Part shown: piece after piece, positions 21,622-33,399 of the stretch
How positions within the stretch are numbered: position 1 is the stretch's first letter
How the letters are laid out: every line of letters starts with the position of its first letter
Source: Diphasiastrum complanatum
Taxonomy: Eukaryota > Streptophyta > Lycopodiopsida > Lycopodiales > Lycopodiaceae
Direction: 5' to 3'
Assembly (NCBI GenBank): GCA_029204225.1
Contig: CM055100.1
Coordinates: forward strand, 4,778,213-4,842,212
Length of the DNA: 64,000 bases
Made by a program: the position numbers and the translations under genes
Notes under the pieces: generated by a model
Seen by the model: the letters and a program-made list of their open reading frames with translations, nothing else
What the model was told of the DNA's origin: nothing
Database searches by the model: none

Positions 21622-22737
21622 TGAAGAAGCATTTTGTTTCTAATGCCAAAGCTTTGCTAGCTTTCAATTCTGAACCTTTGACAATAGGCGACATGACACG
21701 ACACAAAATCAGTCATGCCCCACGAACAGCCAAGAAGATCAGCCAAGTATCATGGGGTACAAATATCTAATATGATATCGTGACATTATCAGAAGTGTTC
21801 TAGATCGTGGCTAATCTGCCACTCTTGTAATTTGCGAGTTAGTTGTAGATGTTTAATCTTTCTAATCTGTAAGTTACAAGACGCGACACAAATTGTTCAT
21901 GAACTATATACTTTCCAAAGGTCTGCTAGTAAGCGAGACTCAAATTCATGAGAGAAATGTATTTCTCTCACGCCAACGCACTGCATGGATCTGCATGCAG
22001 TGCTTGAAGAATCAGAAAAATCAATAGATAATTTTGTAGTTGTTGTGCACATTATTATTCTAGATGATTGTATGATCTTGTATGTGAATTCATTTGCAGC
22101 TATTCGTGTGCCTGATTCGCTTGTTCATTTAATTTTGCACTTTGGTTTGATCTTGTTGAATGCTACATTAATCTGTTAACGTAGATCAGCAGTGTCTGAA
22201 TTTTTCTGAAGGATTGTAGGAGTGATACAGCCGGTAGTGACCAACGATCACATCTGAATTTTTGACAAACTGAGCTTGTTCATGAATTCCTTTGCTTCGC
22301 TTCGCGATCCTTAGCCATAAGGGTAAATCAATTACAGAGCTCATCTTCGTTTCATTTTGTTTCGTTTTGTCTTGTTTTTTCTCGTCTCATCTCATCTCGT
22401 TGCAGCCTGATTGATCTTGTCACGAACTCTTTCACTTCGTTTCATTTTGTGTCATTTCGCGATCTCTGTGCTTCCAGCATGAATCAATGTCAGAGCTCAC
22501 CTAAGTTTTGCTTCGCTTTACTTTGCTTCACTTCGCTTCCCTTCGCTTTGTTTTCTTCCAAATTTTGTCTCCTTTCGTTTCGTTGTTTGCAGAGCCTGAT
22601 TGATCCAACTCAAATAGAAATAATTCAAGTTTCGAAAAAAATTTCGCGAATCATCGAGATCTATTTTATCAGTTTGTCACCAGAGTTTGAGCTAGAATTT
22701 TACATTTTTCTAAGTCCATCATTTTTGTTTAGCTTCA
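21622..22737 (+). repeat. 5' LTR of copia copy B
   Basis: It starts TGAAGAAGC and ends GCTTCA one base before the primer site. It lacks about 130 bp that the 3' copy has at 27328-27455. Its distal part is rich in CTTCG/TTTCGT words. Confidence 0.85.
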
Positions 22738-22738
22738 G

Positions 22739-22750
22739 TGGTATCAGAGC
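22739..22750 (+). other. Primer-binding site of copia copy B
   Basis: A perfect TGGTATCAGAGC one base downstream of the LTR. Confidence 0.9.
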
Positions 22751-22850
22751 ACACCTTGTCAAAGTCTGACATAGCCAAAAAGCTATCAAATCAAAGGGGC
22801 TAAAGCATTCAAACAATCAACTATCAACAAGTGAACACAAATTCAGAAGC

Positions 22851-25800
22851 AATGGCTTCAATCAGCAACATACAATCCAAGATCTGTACAGTTTTGGATT
22901 CTTCAAGATCTAACTTTCTAGCATGAAAAATTAAGACCTCGTTGATACTGAAGGGTGAAGGTTTATTCCCCTGGGTAGATGGCACATAGGAGATGCCTAC
23001 AACATCAGGCAAAGAGCTACGTGAGTGGAGGGAGAAAAATGACAAGGTAGTAGTCCTGCTGTCATCATCCATCGAGGATAGTCTCACACTTGACCTGGCT
23101 ACACTCTTTGAAGCAAAAGAGATGTGGGATACACTGCTCACGAGATTTCAAACAAAACCACACAGTCAAATAATGATGCTAGAAGATCAGTTGACAAATC
23201 TATAGTGGGATGGAAAAGGCCTCACTTCTTTTGTAAGGAAGATGAAGGCTCTATTTCTGTCACTACACAACTCTGGAGCAGAAAATGCAGGGCCAACTGA
23301 GAAACAGCTCACTTACCTGTTGAGAGCCTTATCCAGATCTTTCCAGACCGCTAGAACCTTGCTCGCGAAAAGATCCTACAATGACCCTTGAAAAGGCAAT
23401 TGTCAAGATTCGAGAGGAAGTCGAGGCGAGAGATCATCTTGATCACAAGGATGCTTCTAACCAAGCCCTCTACAACAACAAAGAAAAGACAAAGAAAAAT
23501 TCAAGCCTAAGAGAGAGTTAAATCAAAGGCAGGATCGTGATCAACAAGCAGAGGAAACCGCAAAGGCAAGTCGAAGAACAAAGGGAGGTCGAAACAACAA
23601 GGTGGAGACAAGAAGACCTGCGTGAGATGTAGACGAGATGGGCACATAGTCGATATGCTGGCTCAATCCAAAAATTGAGTATATCCACTGCCATAAGAAG
23701 GGTCATGCAGCCATGGACTGTCGCCTGAACCCAAGAAACAAGTCAGCATAAAGCAGACAAGAGAACAATAACAATTTGTCCTATGTCGAGGAGCCAGAGT
23801 GCTCGAAAATGGATGAAGAGAGATCGAACAGAAATTGTTCGACCGCCTACATATGTGCAGATGTGTGTGCAGCGTCAACATTTGACACACATGAGGTAAT
23901 CCTAGACTCAGGTGCTACCTCACACTTCATGACATCAAGATGAATAATGTCTGATTTTCGAAGTGTTGATCCATCAAGAGTCATTGTTGTTGGAAATGGA
24001 TCCAAACATCAAGTGAACGGTATTGGTTCACTATGGCTCAACACGAATGGCAGAGACAGACGACTCGAAGATGTTCTGTTCGTGTCTACACTACAACAGG
24101 ACTTGCTTTCTGTGGCAAGGATAGTTGATGCAAGGATGCGTGTGACGTTTTCTGACAAAGCATGCAACGTTGTTGATGCCAGTACCAGTACCCTGATCAC
24201 TCAAGGTAGAAAAAAAGGTAATCTATATCACCTGAAGATACGTCTGTCTGCAAATCAAGTGCATCAGACTCATGATGATTTGCCAGACACTCTGTGGCAC
24301 AGGGGACTATGCCACATGAACTCAATGGCACTTTACCAAGCAAGCCATCCTGGAGCAATAGCATCTCGAATGCGAACAATTCGACCACCTGTGATGCATG
24401 CCTGAAGGGTAAGATGTCTCGCACTCCATTTGTCAAAGACTCCTAGAGAACGACTAAGATTCTGGAGTTAGTGCATTCTGACATCTGTGGGCCTTTCAAT
24501 GTGATCTCAGTAGGAGACTCAAAATATTACATAACCTTCATTGATGATTATAGTAAATTTGTAGAGTGTATTTTATTCAGAATAAATCGGAAACACTTGA
24601 TAAATTCACAAAGTATGTGAATTGGGCAGAGAGATGCACATACAACAAAGTGAAGCAGATAAGGACAGATCGAGGTGGCAAATACATCTCGAATTGCTTC
24701 ATTGACTTCTACAATGATCATGGTATCATTCACAGAATGACTGCAACTTACACACCACAATACAACGGTGTTGCAGAACGAAAGAATAGGACCTTGATGG
24801 AAGCTGCTAGATGCATGATGGCCTACTCAAAAGCTCCCAGAGTACTGTGGGCTGAAGCAGTAGCTACAACTGCATACATCCAAAATAGGACAGGAAAGTC
24901 TGGTGTCCCTCACACGACACCACACGAATTATGGTGGGGTAGAAAGCCCATTCTGTTTCACATCAGAATCTTTGGTTGTGCAACTTATGCACATATTTTT
25001 GATAAGCTTCAAAAGAAACTTGATGAGAAAGCTGAACAGAGAGTTTTGGTAGGTTATGACAACAATTCGTCATACTACAGAGTCTACATGCCAGACACGA
25101 ACACTATGAAGACAGTGAGAGATGTTCGATTTGATGAGACCAGGACAATGGCCAATGATGATCCTATTAGCTATGAAGTTCTGGAAAGACAATACTATGA
25201 TCTGTCACCAGCGACAGAGGGAGCAGAAGACGAATGCGAAAACGAAGATTTTCGAGTCGCTTCGCATTCGAGTGACGAATCAGAAGACAAAAGATTCGAG
25301 AGGCAGCCTTCTGCTATAGTGCCCGTAAACCAAGATGGTTTTGGACCTAGCAGAGTAAACAAAGGCAAAGACATTGATGACCCAGGAAGATCTCCTAGAA
25401 GGTCAATAAGACAACGAAGAGCGCCAACAATATATGTGCCAGGCAGCTCTGTTTTCACATCAGTAGAATTTTTTGGATTCAGTGGTGAACCACAGACATT
25501 AGAAGATGCAATTGAATGTCCAGAGAAGGACAAATGGATCCAAGCCATGAACGAGGAGATGGAATCCATGAGAAAGAACCAGGTATGGACTTTACAGCCA
25601 TTACCACATTAGCGAAAGGCTGTGAAATGCAAATGGGTTTACAAGCTCAAGTATGGACCAGATGGGAATGTCTCAAAATATAAGGCAAGACTGGTAGCGA
25701 AGGGATTTTTTCAGAGATATGGTAATGATTATTCTACAACCTTCTGTCCTATCATGAAACATTTGTCCCTACATTTGTAAGTTGCATATGTAGCTACTTA

Positions 25801-27039
25801 TGAACTCAGGATCCAGATTGTGGATGAGAAGACATCCTTCTTGCAAGGTGAGTTAGACGAGGAGGTCTACATGGATCAACCCCCAGGTTATGTCTCCAAT
25901 TCACTTCCCAATTATGCATGCAGAACGCATAAGAGTATCTATGGTCTGAAGCAGTCAGCTCGACAATGGTGCAAAAAGAAAGATCAAGCCCTGAAATCAT
26001 TGGGATTCGAGCCACTGATGGCTAATTCCAATGTCTATGTGAGAATTACTGATGGGAAGATCATCATTGTGGCTGTGTATGTGGACGACACTCTGATACT
26101 CTACAAGAGTGAGAAGCTAATTGCTGAAGTGAAGGAAGACATGTCAAAACATTTCGAAATTGTGGATCTGGGAGAGGCCAGATGTTACCTTGGCTTGCAA
26201 ATTGACAAGAACTATGAGGGAGGTAAGTTGTACTTTCATCAGTCCAGATACACCCAGAAAATTCTAGAGGATTTCGGGATGCTAAATCGCAAAGGAGTGA
26301 ATACTCCAATGCTTGCAGGAATGGTGCTGGCGAACGAAAATTGTTCGAGGACTGCAGAAGAGAGAGAATTGATGCAGCTCACACCTTACAAGAAACTGAT
26401 AGGATCGTTGATGTACCTTGCAGACAACACATACCCTGACATTGCTTATGCAGTGTTCAGGATGAGCCAATTCTGACACATTGGAAGATTGCAAAATGAA
26501 TTTTGCAATATCTTCAATTAGCAAAGAATTATGGTTTGTGTTATTGTCGTGATGCAGGTTTTCAGATGATTTTCTACAGTGATGCTAGCTGGGCATCCTT
26601 CAAGGACGATTGTAAGAGTGTCTCACGAGGATGTACCATTGCGTCAGGAGCGGCAATTCTCTGGGTCATCAAGAAACAGACCATTGTGGCTCAGTCATCC
26701 TGCGAAGTAGAGTATGTCTCAGCAGCAAAGATGGCCAATGAGATAATTTGGCTCAAACAGTTCCTAGATGAATTGGATGAAACAAGCAACGAACCTCTGC
26801 TTTTGCAGATGGACAACACATCTGCAATACATCTGACGAAAGACCCTGTGTTTCACTCAAGGATGAAACACATTGCGATCAAGTACCACTTGATAAGGGA
26901 CCTGATTGGTAAAAGACCACCTTCATTGGAATGAAAGACATGGTTGCTGACATTTTCACAAAGGCCCTAGACAAAGGTCTATTCGAGAGACACAGGAGCA
27001 GCCTTGGAATCGTCAAGCTATCATGCTTTGAGAGGGAGC
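22851..27039 (+). pseudogene. Ty1/copia gag-pol polyprotein, broken (copy B)
   Basis: Gag opens at ATG 22851 (MASISNIQSK) and runs to about 23700, with a degenerate CCHC knuckle. Protease is at about 23890-24260, with the active-site motif DSGATSHF. GAG-pre-integrase and integrase span about 24280-25300 and include DDYSKF, TPQYNGVAERKNRTL and GKSGVPHTTPHEL. The hinge runs to 25612. RT at 25620-26476 contains VAVYVDDTLIL, and RNase H at 26530-26934 has YSDASWASFKDD and SSCEVEYVS. The end KDMVADIFTKALDKGLF is followed by the polypurine tract and LTR. Disruptions include stops near 22925, 22988, 23204, 25611 and 26474 and frameshifts near 23370 and 24400. Confidence 0.9.
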
Positions 27040-28197
27040 TGAAGAAACATTTTGTTTCTAATGCCAAAGCTTTGCTAGCTTTCAATTTTGAACCTTTGAC
27101 AATAGGCGACACGACACGACACGACACGAAATCCGTCGTGCCCCATGAATAGCCAAGTACCATGGGGTACAGATATCTGATCTGATATCATGACATCATC
27201 AAAAGTGTTCTAGATCATGGCTAATCTGCCACTCTTGTAATTCGCGAATTAGTTGTAGATGTTTAATCTTTCTAATCTGTAAGTTACAAGATGCGACACA
27301 AATTGTTCGTGAACTATATACTTTCTGATTGATGCATAATATAGTAAGTCTAATGCTAGTAAGCAAGACAAGAAGTCAAAAGACAAAAATGATTTAGAAT
27401 ACACTTCCACCTACGTGCGAGACAATTCTGCATAGGATCCGTAGATCCAAAGATCCGCTAGTAAGCGAGACTCGAATTCGTGAGAGAACTGTATTTCTCT
27501 CACGCCAACGCACTGCATGGATCTGCATGCAGTGCTTGAAGAATCAGAAAAATCAATAGATAATTTTGTAGCTGTTGTGCACATTATTATTCTAGATGAT
27601 TGTATGATCTTGTATGTAAATTCGTCTGCTACTATTCGTGTGTCTGATTCGCTTGTTCATTTAATTTCGCACTTTGGTTTGATCTTGTTGAATGCTACAT
27701 TAATCTGTTAAAGTAGATCAGCAGTGTCTGACTACTCTTTGAAGGATTGTAGGAGTAGTGACCAGCGATCACATCTAAATTCTTGACGAACTGATCTTGT
27801 TCACGAATTCCTTCGCTTTGTGTTTCGCTTCGCTTCGCAATCACTTAGCCATAAGGGTAAATCAATTACAGAGCTCATCTTCGTTTCGTTTCGTCTCGTC
27901 TCGTCTCGTTGCAGTCTGATTGATCTTGTTGTGAACTCTTTCACTTCGTTTCGTTTCGTGTCATTTCGCGATCTCTGTGCTTCCAGCATGAATCAATGTT
28001 AGAGCTCACCTAAGTTTTGCTTCGCTTTGCTTCGTTTCATTTTCTTCCAGATTTTGTCTTGTTTCGTTTCGTTGTGTTGCAAAGCTTGATTGATCCAACT
28101 CGAATAGAAATAATTCGAGTTTCGTGAAAAATTTTGCGAATCGTTCGAGATCTGTTTTATCAGTTTGTCACCAGAGTTTGAGCTAGAATTTTGCATT
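27040..28197 (+). repeat. 3' LTR of copia copy B (end missing)
   Basis: It starts TGAAGAAAC just after GAGAGGGAGC and parallels 21622-22700. Compared with the 5' copy it retains a 130-bp internal block and lacks the last 35 or so bases up to GCTTCA. Confidence 0.85.
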
Positions 28198-28200
28198 CAG

Positions 28201-28872
28201 TACTCCATGTCCTAATGAGAATAGCCTCCATGAGTTTGGTGAATCCTTTGAGTTGCTTGATCATTCTTGTTTCTTGAGTGATGCATTATGATCTTGCCCT
28301 TCCATTCCTTGTGTGTGGTGGTGGATTTAGTTGTGGATTAGTTTTCTTGTTTTGTGGAACTAGCGTGGATTAGATTTCATGTTTTTTGTGAATTAAAGAA
28401 GGAATCAGCATTGTGGTAAACCATTTAGAATGGAATTGCAATTTAGTTCTTGCAAATCTTGTGACATCCCATTTCTTGATGTTCCTGGATGTCGTGTAGT
28501 TTCGTTTCTTGTTTCCTGTTTGTGGATCGACGCATGTAGATTAGTTTTTAACTTGTATTGATCTATTTAAATTCGTTTTTGTAGCAGTTAGAAGTAGGAT
28601 TTTGTTTGATGTTCAACTGAGCTGCATGCTGATTTCTTGTTTGAACACATTGATTTGCATGTTGGGTTTTGAATGCATGTGAATATGGTTCAAGAGAGAC
28701 AAACCTGAGTGTCCTTTGATAGGCAGGACAAACTACAATGAATGTCAATCTCTTCTTCCTGATCTGGGCAATGAAATAAGAAAGCTAAATGTCAAGAAAT
28801 GCCCACAGACTCTGCTGACAGACAGAACAAGAAATCTGTAAACAAGATTCTAAGCAAAGGAATCTGCCAACA
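28201..28872 (+). repeat. 5' LTR of copy C
   Basis: It runs TACTCCATGTCC to CTGCCAACA and matches 31868-32581 over its length, with scattered substitutions and small indels. It does not begin with TG, so the exact boundary is uncertain. Confidence 0.7.
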
Positions 28873-29685
28873 TTTGGCCCCGTTGCTGCTTGAACTCCTA
28901 CACATCATAAATCTATAACTACTACAACTCTATCCTAGAATAGATCCATACAAAACATCCTATCTATCTATCTGTACATCTGCGCTGAAACATGATTGAT
29001 CTTATTTCTATTTACACTATCATTCCTTCATGACAGCCAATCCCAAAGAACAATACGTTACATGCAACCATTGACAATATGAAAGATGATTGACCCCATT
29101 GGTAACCATTGTTGCAGATCAGTGAGCCATTGCAACCATGGGAAACCACACTTGAATATCAGTCTGCCCTTTTCGGTTCTTGAATATCAATCTCTGCATG
29201 CGGCTGTAGCATCCAAAGCGCTCCCCTGTCCACATTCATCTCTAACCCAACTCCTTTCACTAACACTTCTTCATCAGCTGACCAAATAGCCTCACACACC
29301 TCCTTCATCAGCTGTCCGAACCGACTCAACACCTTCTTCAACAACTGACAACGCTGAATAACACGTAGCTTCTGGTTCAAACCTGACCAAGCCTCCTCCA
29401 TTTGAATCTCCATTTGGATGAGTCCTTCGTTGCTCATCCACTTGAACCGCAGTGCACTCCTCTATATGCCAAACAAGTTCACATCTCCATCAACCGCCTA
29501 GCACAACACCTGCCAACATCCTGCACACTTGCAAATAACCTGCATACCTACAAACGACCTACACACAAGCAAGCAGATGATCTGTAGCCGTCTTGATACC
29601 TATCTTCAATGAGACATACCAAAAAAACTAACAAACCCTACACTCATAGCCTAGCATTTTCCCTCTACTTGGCCCTACAAAAAAA
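28873..29685. other. Non-coding interior of copy C, first part
   Basis: Primer-site-like sequence is followed by C-rich leader with no recognisable domain. Short ORFs on both strands look random. Confidence 0.4.
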
Positions 29686-29689
29686 TTCA

Positions 29690-29800
29690 ACCCACAACTC
29701 CATCGTCTAACCTTGAACCCACAACTCCATCATCTAACCCCGAACCCACCACTCCATCATCTAACCCCGAACCAACAACTCCATAGTCCAACCGCCAAAC
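29690..29800. repeat. Tandem repeat, period about 29 bp, four units
   Basis: CACAACTCCATCATCTAACC and close variants recur at about 29692, 29720, 29748 and 29777, separated by (C/T)GAACC. Units differ by a few bases. Confidence 0.65.
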
Positions 29801-30039
29801 CCGAGTCTCCAATTCCAACAACCACCAAGTCTTCACCTCCAGCAACCACCGAGACCACATGACTCCCTTTATTAGTTTCATCACTGGTGAAGCGAATGAC
29901 AAGTGCCAGAGGGAGCAAAGGAAAACCATCACGGCTGACGATGTTTTGTGGGCCATGGATAAGCTGGGATTTGATCAGTATGATATCTTACAAAAAAAAT
30001 AAAAATCCATAAGATCCCTAAGGCGTTGTCTAAGCTCCA

Positions 30040-30300
30040 CTTCAGTTTTGACACCTTAGCCATTACCCACATCTTTAACTTAGCCATTAACCAACTCCTT
30101 ATTTTAGCCATTAGCCACCTCCTTACCTTAGCCATTACCCACGTCCTTAACTAACCCATTAACCGAAGCCTTAGTTACCCATTAACTGACTCATTACCTT
30201 ACTCACAACCCGACTCCTTAGCACCTCCATTACCCAAGTCCTTAGCACACCCATTAACTGACAAACTAACTTACTTATTAACCAGGTCCTAACCTTACCA
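30040..30300. repeat. Degenerate short repeat with TTAGCCATTA core
   Basis: CCTTAGCCATTACCCAC-like words recur every 20-30 bp (around 30053, 30077, 30107, 30130), then decay to CCCATTAAC and CCATTACC forms. It lies in the leader of copy C. It is not a telomere repeat. Confidence 0.5.
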
Positions 30301-30399
30301 AATAACTAGTGCAAAAAAAAAACAAACAAACAGAAAACAAAAACAAAAAAAACCTATACAAAAACAGAAAAAACCAAACCTTACAAAATGGAACACTAT

Positions 30400-31075
30400 T
30401 ACAATTCCAATTCGACAGAAGACTACTCACCCGAAATGGTGTCACCTACGTTTGAGCAATTCTGACAACATAGGTTCTCCCGAATGAAATCCCAAGTACA
30501 GGAACCTTCCACAAATCCATTCAAGAGACGGAAACCTAATAGAGCCGAATCTTCATATGCCTAAGAACATTTTTATGGTGCTGAATCATCATAGGCCAGA
30601 ACACACCTTAATGGAGCTTTTGCTAACCATGGAGCTCAAATTGAGAGACGAACCCAAAAGTTAGATCTACCCAAGTATGACGGTAGTTCGGACCCTCAAA
30701 GATTTTTACAAGTCTTTGAGAATGCGTGAGAAGTTTATGGCAAAACCTCCAACGACGCTAAGGTCCAACTGTTTTCAATAACCATGATTCATACGACACG
30801 TGAATGGGTTTTTAACCTGGATCGTGAAGATAAGCCAGATTGGTCCCATCCGAGAGGAGGACGAAGGATCCGATGTTGATGATTCTAGAGAACAGAGAGC
30901 ACATTGTGCTATCCATGAATCCAAGCCAATCGAGGATACCAGAGATCAGCTTTGGAAATCCCAGGTGGAGTTGCTTAATCAACAACATCAACTACAAATG
31001 GAGAAACTCACCAATGAGTTTCGAAATACCCTGAAGTCTATCCAAAGTGATATGCCTTATCAGCTACCCCCTGCA
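30400..31075 (+). pseudogene. Ty3/gypsy-like gag fragment
   Basis: A frame broken by several stops contains KLDLPKYDGSSDPQRFLQVF near 30670, the signature start of the plant retrotransposon gag domain. It is followed by AKVQLFSITM and, after a frameshift, a helical segment ending LQMEKLTNEFRNTLKS. No zinc knuckle or protease follows before the LTR at 31868. Confidence 0.7.
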
Positions 31076-31867
31076 TAGGTACACCATAGACGCAAAAATA
31101 TTTGGTGCCGACACTATAGGGCTATGCATCCTATTAATGATTGCCCTTCATATCAGTCTATTTACGCAAATTCCATATAATGATATGAAGAACAACCATC
31201 CCAATCTGGACATTCCTTGCCTTATCATGAACACCATCCAAAAAATCCATAAGTACTAGCCATACAAGATGGCTATGCAATTGCACAAGGGCAAGTCTCT
31301 TTTCTGGCTGACCACAATCAATGTCGGTGGTTGTTGGTCTTCTGCAAGACATTTGCAATGATCTCTTAGCTGCTTCGGTAAGATTATCAAGGTTTGAAAA
31401 AATTGAAAATTTCTTAGATGAATAATGGGACAGGGAAAAACAAGAAGATGGAAGGTAGAGTGGTGGTGGTGGCATATGTAGATGGTGTGGACGTAGGAGT
31501 GGTGTGGACATAGATGGTGTGGACGTAGGAGTGGTTGAAAAAGAAGACTAATTTCCCAATACTTGTACTTCCTATTTTCTGAAGGATCTTCGTCGTGACT
31601 GGGGTACTTCTTTTAATTTTGGATTGCCCATCTGCCTTCTTAGCCTTGCCTTTTTCGTCTTGGGTATCATGACCTTGGCTGTCGATTTTGCCACGTTGTT
31701 GTTGGCAATGTGGCTGCTCTTGTGGATGCTTGCAAATCCACCCCCCCCCCCCTTTTCTTCTCCCCAAATTTGTTGGTGGGGATGTCGCTGCTAGTATTTA
31801 GCATGCGCAAGGTTGGATCGTCATTTGGAACACGTGTTGTAGCAGGGAGCCCTTTGTGTAATGCATC
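31076..31867. other. Non-coding interior of copy C, last part
   Basis: Contains a GGTGTGGACGTAGGAGTGGT duplication (near 31485 and 31515) and a run of 12 C residues at 31741-31752. No coding signal is seen. Confidence 0.45.
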
Positions 31868-32581
31868 TACTCCATGTCCTAATGAGAATAGCCTCCACAA
31901 GTTTGGTGCATCCTTTGAGCTCCTTGATCATTCTTTTTCTTGAGTGATGCATTTATGATCTTGCCCTTCCATTCCTTGCGTGTGGTTGTGGATTTGGTTG
32001 TGGATTAGTTTTCTTGTTTTGTGGAACTAGCATGGATAGATTTCCTATTTTTTGTGGATTAAAGTAGGAATCAGAACCATTTAGAATGAGATTGTAGTTT
32101 AGTTCTTGCAAATCTTGTGACATCCCATTTCTTGATGTTCTTGGATTTCCAAGAATCAAGAAATGTGTGTTTCTTGATTCTTGGACCTTCAAAATGTTGT
32201 CTAGTCTAGTTTCTTGCTTCCTGTTTGTGGATCGATGCATGTAGATTAGTTTTTAGCTTCTATTTATCTATTCAAACTTGCTTTTGTAGCAGTTAGAAGT
32301 CAGATTTTGTTTGATATTGAACTGAGATGCACGCTGATTTCTTGTCTGAATGCGTTGATTTGCATGTTGGGTTTTGAGTGCATGTGAATATGGTTAAAGA
32401 GAGTGTTTTCTGAAAAGCAAGACAAACTACAACGAATATCAATCTCTTCTGCCTGATCTGGGCAATGAAACAAGAAAGGTAAATGTCAAGAAATGCTCAC
32501 AGACTCTGCTAATAGGCAGAACAAGAAACGTAATCTGTAAACAAGATTCTAATCAAAGGAATCTGCCGAGAATAGCCAACA
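31868..32581 (+). repeat. 3' LTR of copy C
   Basis: It matches 28201-28872. It carries a 30-bp local insertion near 32145-32190 (a doubled TTTCTTGATTCTTGGA-like word) and ten extra bases before the CCAACA end. Confidence 0.7.
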
Positions 32582-32599
32582 AAAGTACCTTTAAATTAA

Positions 32600-33256
32600 T
32601 TAGCATATTTTTTCTTCCTTACTTCTAAAGGAATGTAAACATAACGAATACATCCAAAAACTTTTAAATATTTTACATTTGGCTTTCTACCAATACAATG
32701 CTTCAAATGGTGTGATTCCACCAATGGCACTATTAGGAAGCCGATATATCACATAAAAAACTTGCACATGTAATGGCATCTCCCCAAAATGAAATGGGTA
32801 GAGAGACATCTTATCTCAAAGCTTTAACACATTCACATAAAGATATATTATTTCTTTCGGCCACTCCATTTTGTTGGGCGGTGTAAGTGCATGTGAATTC
32901 TCTCTTAATGCCATTAGCCTCACAAAAATCTCTCATGCTATTGGAGATGTACTCTCCTCCATTATCACATCTTAACACTTTGATGCTAGCATTAAAATGC
33001 TTTTCCACAAGAGATTTAAACTTTACAAATGAATCATACATAGGCTTTTCTTACACAAAAATCTTGAACAACCATCCATGAAGGTTACATACATAGAAGC
33101 TCCACCATTAGAAACATGAGAAAAGGAGTGTACATCGGGGTGTATAAGATCAAGAGGTGAGGAAGATCTATCCATAGATCTCTTGAATGGTTGCTTATGT
33201 GTCTTGGATAGACCACAAGCTTCACAAAGATTGCCACACTTGGATATGGATACCAC
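32600..33256 (-). pseudogene. Ty1/copia integrase fragment
   Basis: Minus-strand reading gives CGNLCEACGLSKTHKQPF (zinc region and linker), VSNGGASMYVTFMDGCSRF, then VLRCDNGGEYISNSM and TAQQNGVAERNN, that is, the catalytic core with two acidic positions visible. One frameshift is near 33030. Integrase C-terminal sequence decays towards 32600. Both ends are truncated. Confidence 0.8.
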
Positions 33257-33318
33257 CTAGACCACACCCACAACCATGGCTTTGATACCATGTGAAAAGT
33301 TTTTACACTTGGTGCATG

Positions 33319-33395
33319 TGGTCGGCGGGCTAAGGATTGTGAACCTAGGACCTCCGCCATTCTGGTGGGGTGCTCTACCACTGAGCTACCCGTCC
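33319..33395 (-). tRNA. tRNA-like sequence or pseudogene with 3' CCA
   Basis: Minus-strand reading gives an A box (TAGCTCAGTGGTAGAGC) and a B-box-like GGTTCACAATCC at tRNA spacing, 77 nt in all, ending CCGACCA. The acceptor stem has two mismatches and the anticodon stem pairs poorly, so I do not assign an anticodon. An encoded CCA suggests a retroposed or SINE-type copy, not a working gene. Confidence 0.5.
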
Positions 33396-33399
33396 ATTT

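Larger units (their letters stand above)
21622..28197 (+). mobile_element. Nearly complete Ty1/copia retrotransposon (copy B)
   Basis: It has a 5' LTR (21622-22737), a tRNA-iMet primer site, all gag-pol domains in copia order, a GAGAGGGAGC polypurine tract and a 3' LTR from 27040. The 3' LTR lacks its last 35 or so bases because another LTR element begins at 28201. The coding region carries a handful of stops and frameshifts, so it is inactive but fairly young. Copy A at 5400-8975 is the same family in the opposite orientation. Confidence 0.9.
28201..32581 (+). mobile_element. Decayed LTR retrotransposon with gypsy-type gag (copy C)
   Basis: Direct repeats at 28201-28872 and 31868-32581 flank an interior with a Ty3/gypsy-like gag fragment at 30400-31075. 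Sequence right after the first repeat (TTTGGCCCCGTTGCTGCT, from 28873) resembles a decayed tRNA-Asp-type primer site. No pol domain is left. The left repeat abuts the truncated LTR of copia copy B. Confidence 0.7.

Noticed and set aside
30040-30300. Interstitial telomere repeat
   Set aside because: The core TTAGCCATTA is not the plant TTTAGGG or variant telomere unit and spacing is irregular.
31158-31767. Two overlapping 117-codon minus-strand ORFs
   Set aside because: They lie in the non-coding end of copy C, cross a 12-C run and a local duplication, and have no motif.
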